In this document: positions 16,456 to 25,116 of the stretch, piece by piece
Position numbering within the stretch: position 1 is the first letter of the stretch
How the letters are laid out: the number at the start of each line of letters is the position of its first letter
Origin: ASV31 sp965229765
GTDB taxonomy: Bacteria; Pseudomonadota; Alphaproteobacteria; Rhodobacterales; Rhodobacteraceae
Assembly: GCA_965229765.1 (NCBI GenBank)
Contig: CBDDJT010000004.1
Coordinates: 744,001-808,000, forward strand
Length of the DNA: 64,000 nt
Reading direction: 5' to 3'
The notes under the pieces: generated by a model
What the model was told of the DNA's origin: nothing
Database searches by the model: none
Seen by the model: the letters and a program-made list of their open reading frames with translations, nothing else
Program-made: the position numbers and the translations under genes

Positions 16456-18024
16456 ATGTTGACACTGCCCGATATAGCCAACGTGATTCCCCGGCGCTCC
16501 GAGAACGTATCGACCGCCGTGGTGATCGGAGCAGGGCTGGGCGGGCTTGCCGCGGCAATGCGGCTGGGTGCAAAGGGCTACCGGGTCACGGTCATCGACA
16601 AGCTGGATGTGCCCGGGGGGCGCGGATCGGCCATTCACATGGATGGCCACCGCTTTGACCTTGGGCCGACAATCGTGACGGTGCCCGCCGTCTTCGAAAA
16701 GCTTTGGGCCGCCTGTGGAAGGGATTTCCACGCCGAAGTCGATCTTCGACCACTCGATCCCTTCTACGAAATCCGCTGGCCTGACGGCAGCCATTTCACC
16801 GCGCGCCAGTCGACCGATGCGATGGTCGAAGAGGTGCGGCGCCTGTCGCCGGGCGATGTCGACGGATACCTGAGGTTCCTGAAGGACGCACACCGCCGCT
16901 ATGTGGTGGGCTTCGAGGGCATGGTGGCCGAACCGATGCACCGCGCCTGGGACACGCTGAAGGTCATTCCCGAATTCGCCCTGCTACGCGCCGACCGGTC
17001 GATCCTGGGCCTTGCGCGCAAACGCGTGAAGGACGAACGCCTGCGCATGGCGCTGTCGTTTCACCCGCTCTTCATCGGCGGTGACCCGATGCACGTCACG
17101 TCGATGTACGCGCTGGTCAGTCACCTCGAAAAGGAATTCGGCGTTCACTATGCAATCGGCGGTGTTCAGGCCATGGCCGATGCCATGGCCCGCGTGGTCC
17201 GTGACCAGGGCGGACATATCCTGCTGAAGACCGAGGCGGATGAAATCCTGATCCGGGACAACCGCGCGCAGGGCGTGCGGCTGGCCGATGGCAGAAGCCT
17301 GCCGGCGGATGTGGTGGTTTCGAACGCCGACGCGGGCCACACCTATACGCGCCTGCTGCGCAACAGCCCAAAGCGGCGCTGGTCGGATGCCAAGCTGAAA
17401 TCGCGGCGCTGGTCGATGGGCCTGTTCGTCTGGTACTTTGGAACCCGTGGCACGCGGGACAAATGGCGGGACGTGGGCCACCACACCATCCTGTCGGGCC
17501 CACGCTATGAGGGCCTCTTGAGGGACGTCTTCATCAAGGGCCGTCTTGCCGAGGACATGAGCCTTTACCTGCACCGGCCCTCTGTCACCGACCCGACCGC
17601 CGCGCCCGATGGGGACGACACCTTCTATGCGCTCAGCCCCGTGCCGCATCTTGGTCATGACGATCCGGTGGATTGGGCCGCCATGCGCGACACTTACCGC
17701 GACAAGGTCGCGGCCGTGCTGGAACAAACGATGCCGGGCTTCCGCGACCACCTGTCGGCGGAACTGGTCTTTACGCCCGAAGACTTCCGCGAGCGCTATC
17801 TCAGCCCGCTGGGCTGCGGGTTCTCGATCGAACCTCGTATCCTGCAATCGGCGTGGTTCCGCCCCCACAACGTCAGCGAAGAGGCCGAGGGCCTGTACCT
17901 GGTCGGCGCCGGAACGCACCCCGGCGCGGGCCTGCCCGGCGTCGTGTCCTCGGCCGAGGTGCTGGGCAAGCTGGTGCCCGACGCACCCGTGGTCTCCCAA
18001 CCGGAAAGGATGGCCGCCGAATGA
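16456..18024 (+). CDS. crtI: Phytoene desaturase CrtI
   Basis: A 522-residue FAD-dependent desaturase (three-step type, giving neurosporene in this pathway). The N-terminal dinucleotide fold VVIGAGLGGLAAAMRLG is followed by KLDVPGGRGSAIHMDG and GPTIVTVP. The C-terminal FAD motif is YLVGAGTHPGAGLPGVVSSA. A GTG at 16450 is six bases upstream in frame and is an alternative start. Neither start has a clear ribosome site. It overlaps crtB by four bases (ATGA). PpsR sites upstream indicate aerobic repression, divergent from crtA. Confidence 0.95.
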   Translation: MLTLPDIANVIPRRSENVSTAVVIGAGLGGLAAAMRLGAKGYRVTVIDKLDVPGGRGSAIHMDGHRFDLGPTIVTVPAVFEKLWAACGRDFHAEVDLRPLDPFYEIRWPDGSHFTARQSTDAMVEEVRRLSPGDVDGYLRFLKDAHRRYVVGFEGMVAEPMHRAWDTLKVIPEFALLRADRSILGLARKRVKDERLRMALSFHPLFIGGDPMHVTSMYALVSHLEKEFGVHYAIGGVQAMADAMARVVRDQGGHILLKTEADEILIRDNRAQGVRLADGRSLPADVVVSNADAGHTYTRLLRNSPKRRWSDAKLKSRRWSMGLFVWYFGTRGTRDKWRDVGHHTILSGPRYEGLLRDVFIKGRLAEDMSLYLHRPSVTDPTAAPDGDDTFYALSPVPHLGHDDPVDWAAMRDTYRDKVAAVLEQTMPGFRDHLSAELVFTPEDFRERYLSPLGCGFSIEPRILQSAWFRPHNVSEEAEGLYLVGAGTHPGAGLPGVVSSAEVLGKLVPDAPVVSQPERMAAE

Positions 18025-19067
18025 TCGATCCCACAGATCTGGAGCATTGCCGCGCGGCGATCCGTACAGGCTCTTACAGCTTCCATGCCGCGTCCCGCAT
18101 CCTGCCGAAACGGGTCTGCGACCCGGCGCTGGCGCTTTATGCCTTTTGCCGGCTGGCCGACGATGCCGTCGACGAGAACGAGGAAAAGGCGGGCGCCGTC
18201 CTGTCGCTTCAGGACCGGCTGGACCTGATCTATGCCGGGCGCCCCCGGAACGCGCCGGCCGACCGTGCCTTTGCCGCGGTGGTCGAGGATTTCGAGATGC
18301 CGCGTGTCCTGCCCGACGCGCTGCTTGAAGGACTGGCCTGGGATGCGCAGGGCAGGCGTTATCGAACTCTGTCGGACCTCTTCGACTATTGCGCGCGCGT
18401 TGCGTCTGCCGTGGGCGCGATGATGACCGTTCTGATGCGCGTGCGCGATGCCGATGCATTGGCGCGCGCCTGCGATCTTGGGCTTGCGATGCAGCTGACC
18501 AACATCGCCCGCGACGTGGGCGAGGATGCGCGCGCGCGCCGGATCTACCTGCCGCTCGAATGGATGGAGGCGGCACGGATCGACCCCGACGCCTTCTTTG
18601 CCGAACCTCTTCCCACGGAACCCGTGCGTGACATGGTGCGCCGCCTGCTGCGAGAGGCCGACAGATTCTACATCCGGTCCGAGGCCGGCGTTTCCGCGCT
18701 GCCCGTGGATTGCCGCCCCGGCATCTTCGCGGCGCGACATATCTATGCCGGGATCGGCGGTGCGATCCGACGCAACGGCCATGACACGATCAGTTGGCGG
18801 GGCCGGACGACCGCCGGCCAGAAGGTCGGCTGGGTTGGCCTGTCCGTCGTGCGGGCCGGAGTATCCGCCATGATGCCGCAATCGGCAGTCCTTCATGCCG
18901 CACCCGCGTCGGAAACCGCGTTCCTTGTCGATGCCGCGGCGCAAGATCGCGCGCGTTCCAGCTGGGGCGATGGCCGGTCCGGTGCGCTTTTGGCGGCACT
19001 CGCCGACCTCAAGGCGCGCGACATGGCCCGTCAGGGATTGGAAGGGCAGGGCGCCCGGCCTACATAG
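18021..19067 (+). CDS. crtB: Phytoene synthase CrtB
   Basis: A 348-residue enzyme that condenses two geranylgeranyl diphosphates to phytoene. The two aspartate-rich motifs are DDAVDEN (about 48-54) and NIARDVGEDARARRIYLP (about 158-175). The start ATG at 18021 overlaps the crtI stop. The C-terminal 60 residues are less conserved. It is co-transcribed with crtI and followed 5 bp later by tspO. Confidence 0.95.
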   Translation: MIDPTDLEHCRAAIRTGSYSFHAASRILPKRVCDPALALYAFCRLADDAVDENEEKAGAVLSLQDRLDLIYAGRPRNAPADRAFAAVVEDFEMPRVLPDALLEGLAWDAQGRRYRTLSDLFDYCARVASAVGAMMTVLMRVRDADALARACDLGLAMQLTNIARDVGEDARARRIYLPLEWMEAARIDPDAFFAEPLPTEPVRDMVRRLLREADRFYIRSEAGVSALPVDCRPGIFAARHIYAGIGGAIRRNGHDTISWRGRTTAGQKVGWVGLSVVRAGVSAMMPQSAVLHAAPASETAFLVDAAAQDRARSSWGDGRSGALLAALADLKARDMARQGLEGQGARPT

Positions 19068-19072
19068 GTCTC

Positions 19073-19549
19073 ATGTTCTGGATTCTCTTCACGGTGTTCC
19101 TGCTGGCCTGCATGGCGGCTGGAACGACTGGCGCGCTGTTTCCCCCCGGCGCGTGGTACAGAACACTGTCGAAACCGCCCTGGACGCCGCCCAACTGGCT
19201 GTTCCCGGTGGCGTGGACCACGCTTTATCTTCTGATCGCTGCGGCTGCCGCCCGTGTCGCAATGGTGCCGGGGGCAGGGCTGGCGATGGCGGCCTTCGGG
19301 TTGCAGATCGCGCTTAACGCTCTTTGGACGCCCGTGTTTTTCGGTCTGCGCCGGATCCGCGCCGCGCTTTTCGTGCTGATGGGGCTTTGGGTGTCCGTGG
19401 CGGCGATGGCGGGCCTGTTCTGGCTGATGGACCCGCTGGCGGGCTACATGCTGATCCCCTACCTGTGCTGGGTCACTGTCGCTGGGGCGCTGAACCTGTC
19501 GGTTCTGCGCCGCAACCCTGATGAAAAGCCGGTGGAAATTCCGCTTTAA
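19073..19549 (+). CDS. tspO: Tryptophan-rich sensory protein TspO
   Basis: A 158-residue TspO/MBR outer-membrane-type protein with five hydrophobic segments and the hallmark tryptophan-rich motifs KPPWTPPNWLFPVAWT (about 32-47) and ALNALWTPVFFGL (about 80-92). In Rhodobacter, TspO (CrtK) modulates photosynthesis gene expression in response to oxygen through tetrapyrrole intermediates. Its position after crtIB is the same as in Rhodobacter. Its stop codon overlaps the crtC stop on the opposite strand. Confidence 0.93.
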   Translation: MFWILFTVFLLACMAAGTTGALFPPGAWYRTLSKPPWTPPNWLFPVAWTTLYLLIAAAAARVAMVPGAGLAMAAFGLQIALNALWTPVFFGLRRIRAALFVLMGLWVSVAAMAGLFWLMDPLAGYMLIPYLCWVTVAGALNLSVLRRNPDEKPVEIPL

Positions 19550-20388
19550 TCGTCGAAGCGCCAGCCCGCACGCCGCGGCACGCGCACCGCCAGCATCGGT
19601 TTCAGAAGCGGCGACGCAAAGCGGTTCAGATCCAGCGCCTCATGCACGCCCACCGTGTCCTCGCCATCGATCCGCGTGCTGACCGCGGACCGGGAATAGA
19701 ACGGCGCATCCAGCATCGCCTGAACCTGTGTTGGCCGATGGCCCGCGTCGGCCCGCGTTTCGCGGCGCAACTGCCAGAAGGTGCGCGGCAGGCGCGCTTT
19801 GGGCGGCGGCGCGATCGTCTGCGCATTGCCGGCTGCGTCGAACCGGATCCCGGCGGCAAGTTCCGTTCCGTCCCGGCGCGTGGCGTCGTAGAAACATGTC
19901 GCCCCGCCCCCGGTGGGAAACCGCCCCCATGTCCAGTAGCTGAAGTCCTGTTCCAGCGCGCGGGTGCCGAAATTGGCATCGAAATATCCGTGTCCGGTCC
20001 ACTGCCAGCCCGGTCCAAGATCCACCTCGATGTCCGAGGACGGCCCGAAGGGCCGCCAGACATGGGTGCCGTCAGGCAAGAGCGGCAACTCCACTGAAGT
20101 CAGCGCCGAAGGCGTCACCGTGATCCTCCCGCGCACCCGGCTGACCAGCGGCGGCGACGCGATCTCGTTCACGTCGATCACCAGCTTGCCGCCCGCCCAT
20201 GTCAGCGAGGACGGCCCCACAGTGAACCTGTTGCGCGCCGTGCGCAGCGCCGCGCGCCCCCGGTCGGTCATGGTGAACCGCCCACCCCGCCCATAGGTCG
20301 CCACGTTGATGCAGCAGTGGTTTTCGGGGTCACGGCGGCCGGACCACGCGTACCAGGGCGAGAACACAGACCCGATGAAGGCAATCAC
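19546..20388 (-). CDS. crtC: Carotenoid 1,2-hydratase (hydroxyneurosporene synthase) CrtC
   Basis: CrtC adds water across the 1,2 double bond of neurosporene. From GTG 20388 the product is 280 residues, starting IAFIGSVFSPWYAWSGRR, with NHCCINVATYG, the PFGPSSDIEVDL region and a GRFPTGGGATCFYDATRRDG block. In-frame coding that looks like family sequence (FNLAVPPNGYAWWYVDGISD) continues upstream into the crtD 3' end, to about 20460, yet the next canonical start is GTG 20559, well inside crtD. The true 5' end is therefore uncertain. It forms a crtDC operon on the minus strand. Confidence 0.88.
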   Translation of the reverse strand: MIAFIGSVFSPWYAWSGRRDPENHCCINVATYGRGGRFTMTDRGRAALRTARNRFTVGPSSLTWAGGKLVIDVNEIASPPLVSRVRGRITVTPSALTSVELPLLPDGTHVWRPFGPSSDIEVDLGPGWQWTGHGYFDANFGTRALEQDFSYWTWGRFPTGGGATCFYDATRRDGTELAAGIRFDAAGNAQTIAPPPKARLPRTFWQLRRETRADAGHRPTQVQAMLDAPFYSRSAVSTRIDGEDTVGVHEALDLNRFASPLLKPMLAVRVPRRAGWRFDD

Positions 20389-20414
20389 CGAGATCGCGCG
20401 CGTGCCGCAGTCGC

Positions 20415-21941
20415 TTATGCCGTCGACATACCACCACGCATAGCCGTTGGGCGGGACGGCAAGGTTGAAGTTCGGTCCGTCAAGATCGCCGCGGCCGCGT
20501 GCCGGCCGGAGAGCGTCGCCATCGGCACCCCCGCCCCCGGATGGGTGCCGCCCCCGCACAGGTATAGCCCCGGTATCCTTGACCTTGCCGTCGGCCGCCG
20601 GAACGGGGCCATCAGACCATGCGGGGTGCGCCCGTAAAGGCTGCCTTGGCTCGCCGGAAACAGCCGGTCGAAGTCGGCCGGTGTCGTCAGTGCCGCGGGC
20701 GACGGCTCTTCGCAAAAGCTCAGGCCCAAGCGTTCCAACCGCTCGAAGGTGCGTATCCGGCATATCTCTCGTTCCTTGTCGCTGTCGGCCAGCCCGGGCG
20801 GGGCGTTCATGATGATCTCGAAACGTTCCGGCCCCGCGGGTCGGTGGCCCGCGCCCCTGTCCTGCGCGCAGATGTAAAGCGTCGGGTCGTCGGGCAGGCG
20901 CCCGGCCTCGATCGGGCCGAACTCGGCGCGCGGATCGTCGCCGAAGAAGACGTTGTGATGGTCAAGCTCGACGCCGCGCGGGGTGGCGGCAAAGCTCCAG
21001 ACCGCGGCGGATAGACTGCGGGGGGCGACCGCGGGTTTCGGAACCGCGCCGCGCACCGCGTCGCCAAGATGGCCGTGAAACAGCGCGGCGGGGTCGCCGT
21101 TGAACACCACCTGTCCGGCCCGCAGCCGCGTGCCATCCGAAAGGACAACGGCTGCGGCACGCCCCCCCTGCATCTCGATTCGCGCGGCGTGGGTGCCAAG
21201 GCGAATGGTTGCGCCGCCGGCCTGCGCGACGTCGGCCATCGCCTGCGCCAGCCGGTGCATCCCCCCCTTGACGGCCCATACTCCGGCGGCCTCGGCGTGC
21301 CAGATCAGCGACAGAACGGCGGGTGCGCGATAAGGGGATCCGCCGACATAGGTCGCATAGCGCCCGAAAAGCTGGCGCAGCCGCGGGTCCCGAAACTCGG
21401 ACGCAAGCGCGCGCGCCAGCGTCCGGTGAGGCGCCAGTGCGGGGATCAGCGCGGGCGCTGCCATCACCCGCGACGTCAGGTCCAGAAGGCGTGGTTCCGC
21501 CGCCTGCATCATTGGCCCGTCGAAGGCATCGAAAAGCTGTCGCGCCCGGTCTGAAAACCGGCGAAACGCGGCGGCCTCGGCGGTGCCAGAAAACGTGGCA
21601 ACAGCCTCTGCGCTGGCATCCGCGTCAGCAAAAAGATCCAGCGTGCTTCCGTCGGCCCACCAGTGCCGGGCCAGGATGCTGTCCGAGGTCAGTGTCACGT
21701 GATCGTCCAGCGCTGTGCCACACGCGGTGAAGAGATCGTCGAAGACATGGCGCATCGTCATGACGGTTGGCCCCGCGTCCACGGGTCCGGCCACGCTCTC
21801 GATGGTGCGCATCTTGCCGCCAGGGCTGGCGTGGCTGTCGATGATGGTCACGTCCATCCCGGCATGAGCCAGACGCATGGCCGTCGCCAGCCCGCCCATA
21901 CCGGCGCCGATCACCACGACCTTGTCCGATCCGCTTTCCAT
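20415..21941 (-). CDS. crtD: Hydroxyneurosporene (methoxyneurosporene) dehydrogenase CrtD
   Basis: A 508-residue FAD-dependent C-3,4 desaturase homologous to CrtI. The N-terminal motif is VVVIGAGMGGLATAMRLAHA, followed by DSHASPGGKMRTI and GPTVMTMRHVFDD. The C-terminal FAD motif is YLCGGGTHPGAGVPMATLSG. It acts after CrtC in the spheroidene branch. It is divergent from crtE, with two PpsR palindromes in the 96-bp gap. Its 3' end overlaps the probable 5' coding region of crtC. Confidence 0.93.
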   Translation of the reverse strand: MESGSDKVVVIGAGMGGLATAMRLAHAGMDVTIIDSHASPGGKMRTIESVAGPVDAGPTVMTMRHVFDDLFTACGTALDDHVTLTSDSILARHWWADGSTLDLFADADASAEAVATFSGTAEAAAFRRFSDRARQLFDAFDGPMMQAAEPRLLDLTSRVMAAPALIPALAPHRTLARALASEFRDPRLRQLFGRYATYVGGSPYRAPAVLSLIWHAEAAGVWAVKGGMHRLAQAMADVAQAGGATIRLGTHAARIEMQGGRAAAVVLSDGTRLRAGQVVFNGDPAALFHGHLGDAVRGAVPKPAVAPRSLSAAVWSFAATPRGVELDHHNVFFGDDPRAEFGPIEAGRLPDDPTLYICAQDRGAGHRPAGPERFEIIMNAPPGLADSDKEREICRIRTFERLERLGLSFCEEPSPAALTTPADFDRLFPASQGSLYGRTPHGLMAPFRRPTARSRIPGLYLCGGGTHPGAGVPMATLSGRHAAAAILTDRTSTLPSRPTAMRGGMSTA

Positions 21942-21972
21942 GGTCCGGGATTGTTGACTCCCGCAGCCGATG

Positions 21973-21990
21973 TGTCCAGTATGATTTACA
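21973..21990. promoter_or_regulatory. PpsR/CrtJ binding site, crtD side
   Basis: TGTCCAGTATGATTTACA is a perfect TGT-N12-ACA palindrome between divergent crtD and crtE. Confidence 0.85.
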
Positions 21991-21997
21991 GTTTAGC

Positions 21998-22015
21998 TGT
22001 CTAAGTACTTTGACA
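21998..22015. promoter_or_regulatory. PpsR/CrtJ binding site, crtE side
   Basis: TGTCTAAGTACTTTGACA is a perfect TGT-N12-ACA palindrome, 25 bp (start to start) from its partner, ending about 12 bp before the crtE ribosome site AAGGAGG. Confidence 0.85.
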
Positions 22016-22037
22016 CAGTCGGCGCCAAGGAGGCCCC

Positions 22038-22904
22038 ATGTCCCTCTCGAAACGGATCGAGCACGCCTTGTCCGACGCGATTTCCCACGGGCAGGCAGGT
22101 GCTGCGCCACCCCGCCTTGCATCGGCGCTTGAGTATGCCGTGACACCCGGCGGCGCCCGGATCCGCCCGACGATCCTGCTTTCGGTGGCCAAGGCCTGCG
22201 GCGATGATCGCCCGCGCCTGTCGGATGCAGCGGCCGCGGCGCTGGAGATGATTCACTGCGCCAGCCTCGTGCACGACGACATGCCCTGCTTTGACGATGC
22301 CGACATCCGCCGTGGCAAACCGTCGGTGCATCGCGCCTATTCTGAACCCTTGGCGCTTCTGACCGGAGACAGCCTGATCGTCATGGGGTTCGAGGTGCTG
22401 GCCCGCGCCGGTCGCGAGGATTGCGGTCGCGCGCTGGAGCTTGTGCGCATCCTGTCCTCCCGCACCGGGATGCCCGGGGGTATCTGTGCCGGACAGGGCT
22501 GGGAGTCCGAGGACAAGGTCGATCTTTCCGCCTATCATCAGGCCAAGACCGGCGCGCTTTTCATCGCGGCCACCCAGATGGGCGCCGTGTCCGCCGGGCA
22601 AGACGCCGAGCCGTGGTTCGAGCTTGGCGCCCGCATCGGAGAGGCGTTCCAGGTCGCCGACGACCTGCGTGACGCCCTTTGCAATGCTGCCGAACTGGGC
22701 AAGCCGGCCGGCCAGGACGAGGCGCACGCGCGCCCCAACGCCGTCTCGTCGCTTGGCGTCGAAGGGGCGGTTCAGCGGCTCAAGAACATCCTTGCCGGTG
22801 CGATCTCGTCCATTCCGTCCTGTCCCGGAGAGGCGATGCTGGCCGAGATGGTGCGCAGCTATGCCGAAAAGGTCGTGCCTGTCGCCGCGCGCCAGCGCGC
22901 CTGA
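22038..22904 (+). CDS. crtE: Geranylgeranyl diphosphate synthase CrtE
   Basis: A 288-residue trans-prenyltransferase that extends farnesyl to geranylgeranyl diphosphate, precursor of carotenoids and of the bacteriochlorophyll tail. The first Asp-rich motif is HDDMPCFDDAD (about 79-89), with GGARIRP near residue 38. The second Asp-rich motif is QVADDLRD (about 205-212). AAGGAGG precedes the ATG. The gene ends 1 bp before crtF. PpsR sites upstream indicate aerobic repression. Confidence 0.94.
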   Translation: MSLSKRIEHALSDAISHGQAGAAPPRLASALEYAVTPGGARIRPTILLSVAKACGDDRPRLSDAAAAALEMIHCASLVHDDMPCFDDADIRRGKPSVHRAYSEPLALLTGDSLIVMGFEVLARAGREDCGRALELVRILSSRTGMPGGICAGQGWESEDKVDLSAYHQAKTGALFIAATQMGAVSAGQDAEPWFELGARIGEAFQVADDLRDALCNAAELGKPAGQDEAHARPNAVSSLGVEGAVQRLKNILAGAISSIPSCPGEAMLAEMVRSYAEKVVPVAARQRA

Positions 22905-22905
22905 C

Positions 22906-24051
22906 ATGACCGACATGGGGCATACCGGCCCGGCCCCTGCCGCCCCGCCGTCGGGAAGCCTGTCGGCGCGTCTGCTGCGCCTTGTTGCCTCGCCCCGGTT
23001 CCAGAGCTGGGCCAGCCGCTTTCCGCTGACCCGCGGAGTTGCCCGACGCGAGGGGCAAGAGCTGTTCGATCTGGTCGCGGGCTTTGTTCATTCACAGGCG
23101 CTTCTGGCACTGGTCGAGTTGCGTATCCTGCACATGCTGATGGATGCGCCCGCGCGTCCCGCGGCGCTTGCCGGACGTGTCGACGTGGCGCCCGAGCGCC
23201 TGACAGTTCTGTTGCAGGCGGGTGTCGCCATGGGCCTGCTGAAGCGGCGGCGCGACGGGCGCTATGCGCTGGCGCGCAAGGGCGCTGCACTGATTGGCGT
23301 ACCGGGGCTGGAGGCGATGATTCGCCATCACGACGTGCTGTATCGCGACCTGACTGATCCCGTCGCGTTCCTGCGCGGCGAAACGGAACCCGAACTTGCC
23401 GGCTTCTGGCCCTATGTCTTCGGCGCCGGTGGGGCCGAGGACCCCGGGAAGGCGGCCCGGTATTCCCAACTCATGGCCGACAGCCAGGGGCTGGTGGCCG
23501 AGGAAACGCTGCGCGCGGTTTCGCTTTCGGGGGTCCGCCACCTGATGGACGTGGGGGGCGGGACGGGCGCCTTTCTGGCGGCGGCGGCGCGGACGAATGC
23601 GGATCTGTCCATGACGCTGTTCGACCTTCCGGCGGTGGTGCCGGGCGCGCGCGCACGGCTCCAGGACGCGGGTTGCCTGGATCGCGTGACCATCGCCGCA
23701 GGATCGTTCCGCGACGATCCTCTGCCGGTGGGCGCGGATGCGATCAGCCTAGTGCGTGTTCTGTATGATCATGCCGACCAGACGGTCGGCGGGCTTCTTT
23801 CCGCCGTCCACGATGCCCTGCCGCAGGGTGGCCGCCTGATCGTGTCCGAGCCGATGTCGGGCGGCGATCGTCCGCATCGTGCGGGTGACGTCTATTTTGC
23901 CTTCTATTGCATGGCGATGCGTACCGGGCGCGTGCGCTCAGGCGCCGAGATCGCTGGCCTGATGAAGGCGGCTGGCTTTGTCGACGTGGCCATGCCGGCA
24001 ACCCACCGCCCCTTTGTCACCAGCGTGGTCACCGCGCGCAAGCTGTCCTGA
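22906..24051 (+). CDS. crtF: Demethylspheroidene O-methyltransferase CrtF
   Basis: A 381-residue SAM-dependent O-methyltransferase that methylates the 1-hydroxyl of demethylspheroidene or hydroxyneurosporene. It has an N-terminal dimerisation/winged-helix domain (VHSQALLALVELRILHMLMD) and a SAM-binding motif DVGGGTGAF (about 214-222). ATG 22906 follows the crtE stop by one base; a second ATG three codons on is possible. It is the last gene before the bchC promoter region. Confidence 0.92.
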   Translation: MTDMGHTGPAPAAPPSGSLSARLLRLVASPRFQSWASRFPLTRGVARREGQELFDLVAGFVHSQALLALVELRILHMLMDAPARPAALAGRVDVAPERLTVLLQAGVAMGLLKRRRDGRYALARKGAALIGVPGLEAMIRHHDVLYRDLTDPVAFLRGETEPELAGFWPYVFGAGGAEDPGKAARYSQLMADSQGLVAEETLRAVSLSGVRHLMDVGGGTGAFLAAAARTNADLSMTLFDLPAVVPGARARLQDAGCLDRVTIAAGSFRDDPLPVGADAISLVRVLYDHADQTVGGLLSAVHDALPQGGRLIVSEPMSGGDRPHRAGDVYFAFYCMAMRTGRVRSGAEIAGLMKAAGFVDVAMPATHRPFVTSVVTARKLS

Positions 24052-24069
24052 AAGTTAGACAGCAGGAAA

Positions 24070-24087
24070 TGTCCAAATCAGTTGACA
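24070..24087. promoter_or_regulatory. PpsR/CrtJ binding site upstream of bchC, distal
   Basis: TGTCCAAATCAGTTGACA is a perfect TGT-N12-ACA palindrome in the crtF-bchC gap. Confidence 0.87.
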
Positions 24088-24095
24088 CACGGAAG

Positions 24096-24113
24096 TGTCA
24101 GGTTAGACTGACA
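24096..24113. promoter_or_regulatory. PpsR/CrtJ binding site upstream of bchC, proximal
   Basis: TGTCAGGTTAGACTGACA is a perfect TGT-N12-ACA palindrome, 26 bp from the distal site. The close pair resembles the tandem bchC operators known from Rhodobacter. Confidence 0.87.
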
Positions 24114-24174
24114 CCATAGCGCGTGACTGCGCGCCCGAGTCTCTTGACCGACTCGGAATCAGGAGAAAGCCAAG

Positions 24175-25116
24175 TTGCACACCGACGCCGTCATTCTTCA
24201 GGGTCCCAGGGAATTGAGGGTCGATGCGCTTGGCCTGACGGACCCCGGACCTGCGGACCTGGTGGTCGAGATCGCGCATTCCGGCATTTCCACAGGAACC
24301 GAAAAGCTGTTCTGGTCGGGGCAGATGCCGCCGTTTCCCGGCATGGGGTACCCCTTGGTACCCGGCTACGAGTCCGCCGGCGAAGTGGTCGAGGCCGGCC
24401 CTGACACACCATACAAGCCCGGGGATTACGTATTCGTTCCCGGCGCGACCTGTTTCGAGGGCGCGCGCGGCCTTTTCGGCGGTGCCGCCGCCACGCTGGT
24501 CACGGCGCATGAGCGTGTCACCCGAATCGACCAAGGCTTGGGGGCCGAGGGCGCGCTGCTTGCGCTTGCCGCGACCGCGCGGCACGCGATGGCCGGTGTC
24601 GACAAGGCCGTTCCCGATCTGATCGTCGGTCACGGCGTTCTTGGCCGCCTGCTTGCGCGGCTGACAATCGCCGCCGGGGCGCCGGCGCCCACGGTCTGGG
24701 AAATCGACGCCGACCGCGCCAAGGGCGCAAAGGGTTACCAGGTGCTGCATCCCGATCAGGATACGCGGCGCGACTATCGGTCGATCTACGACGCCAGCGG
24801 CAATGCCGATCTTCTGAACACGCTGATCGGACACATCGCCAAGGGCGGAGAGATCGTGCTTGCCGGGTTCTACACCCAGGCGATCAGCTTTGCCTTCCCG
24901 CCTGCCTTCATGAAAGAGGCGCGGTTTCGCGTGGCCGCCGAATGGGACCGCGACGACCTGCTTGCGACGCGCCAGCTGATCGAGGCGGGCGCGCTGTCGC
25001 TGGCCGACCTGATTACCCACCGCCACGCCGCGGCCGAGGCCTCGAAGGCCTATGAAACGGCGTTCACCGACCCCGCCTGCCTGAAAATGATCATTGACTG
25101 GAAAGGTCACGCATGA
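24175..25116 (+). CDS. bchC: 3-hydroxyethyl bacteriochlorophyllide dehydrogenase BchC
   Basis: A 313-residue medium-chain dehydrogenase that oxidises the C3 hydroxyethyl group to acetyl. It has SGISTGTEKLFWSG (about 37-50), GYESAGEVVEAG (about 63-74) and a nucleotide-binding region GHGVLGRLLARLTIAAGAP. The start is TTG 24175 behind AGGAGA at 24161. It overlaps bchX by four bases and starts the bchCXYZ-puf superoperon. Confidence 0.94.
   Translation: MHTDAVILQGPRELRVDALGLTDPGPADLVVEIAHSGISTGTEKLFWSGQMPPFPGMGYPLVPGYESAGEVVEAGPDTPYKPGDYVFVPGATCFEGARGLFGGAAATLVTAHERVTRIDQGLGAEGALLALAATARHAMAGVDKAVPDLIVGHGVLGRLLARLTIAAGAPAPTVWEIDADRAKGAKGYQVLHPDQDTRRDYRSIYDASGNADLLNTLIGHIAKGGEIVLAGFYTQAISFAFPPAFMKEARFRVAAEWDRDDLLATRQLIEAGALSLADLITHRHAAAEASKAYETAFTDPACLKMIIDWKGHA

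Noticed and set aside
24103..25110. Long minus-strand frame opposite bchC, and similar long antisense frames opposite bchX, bchY, bchZ and dxs
   Set aside because: All lie exactly over well-recognised genes and show the amino-acid composition of antisense reading of GC-rich codons.
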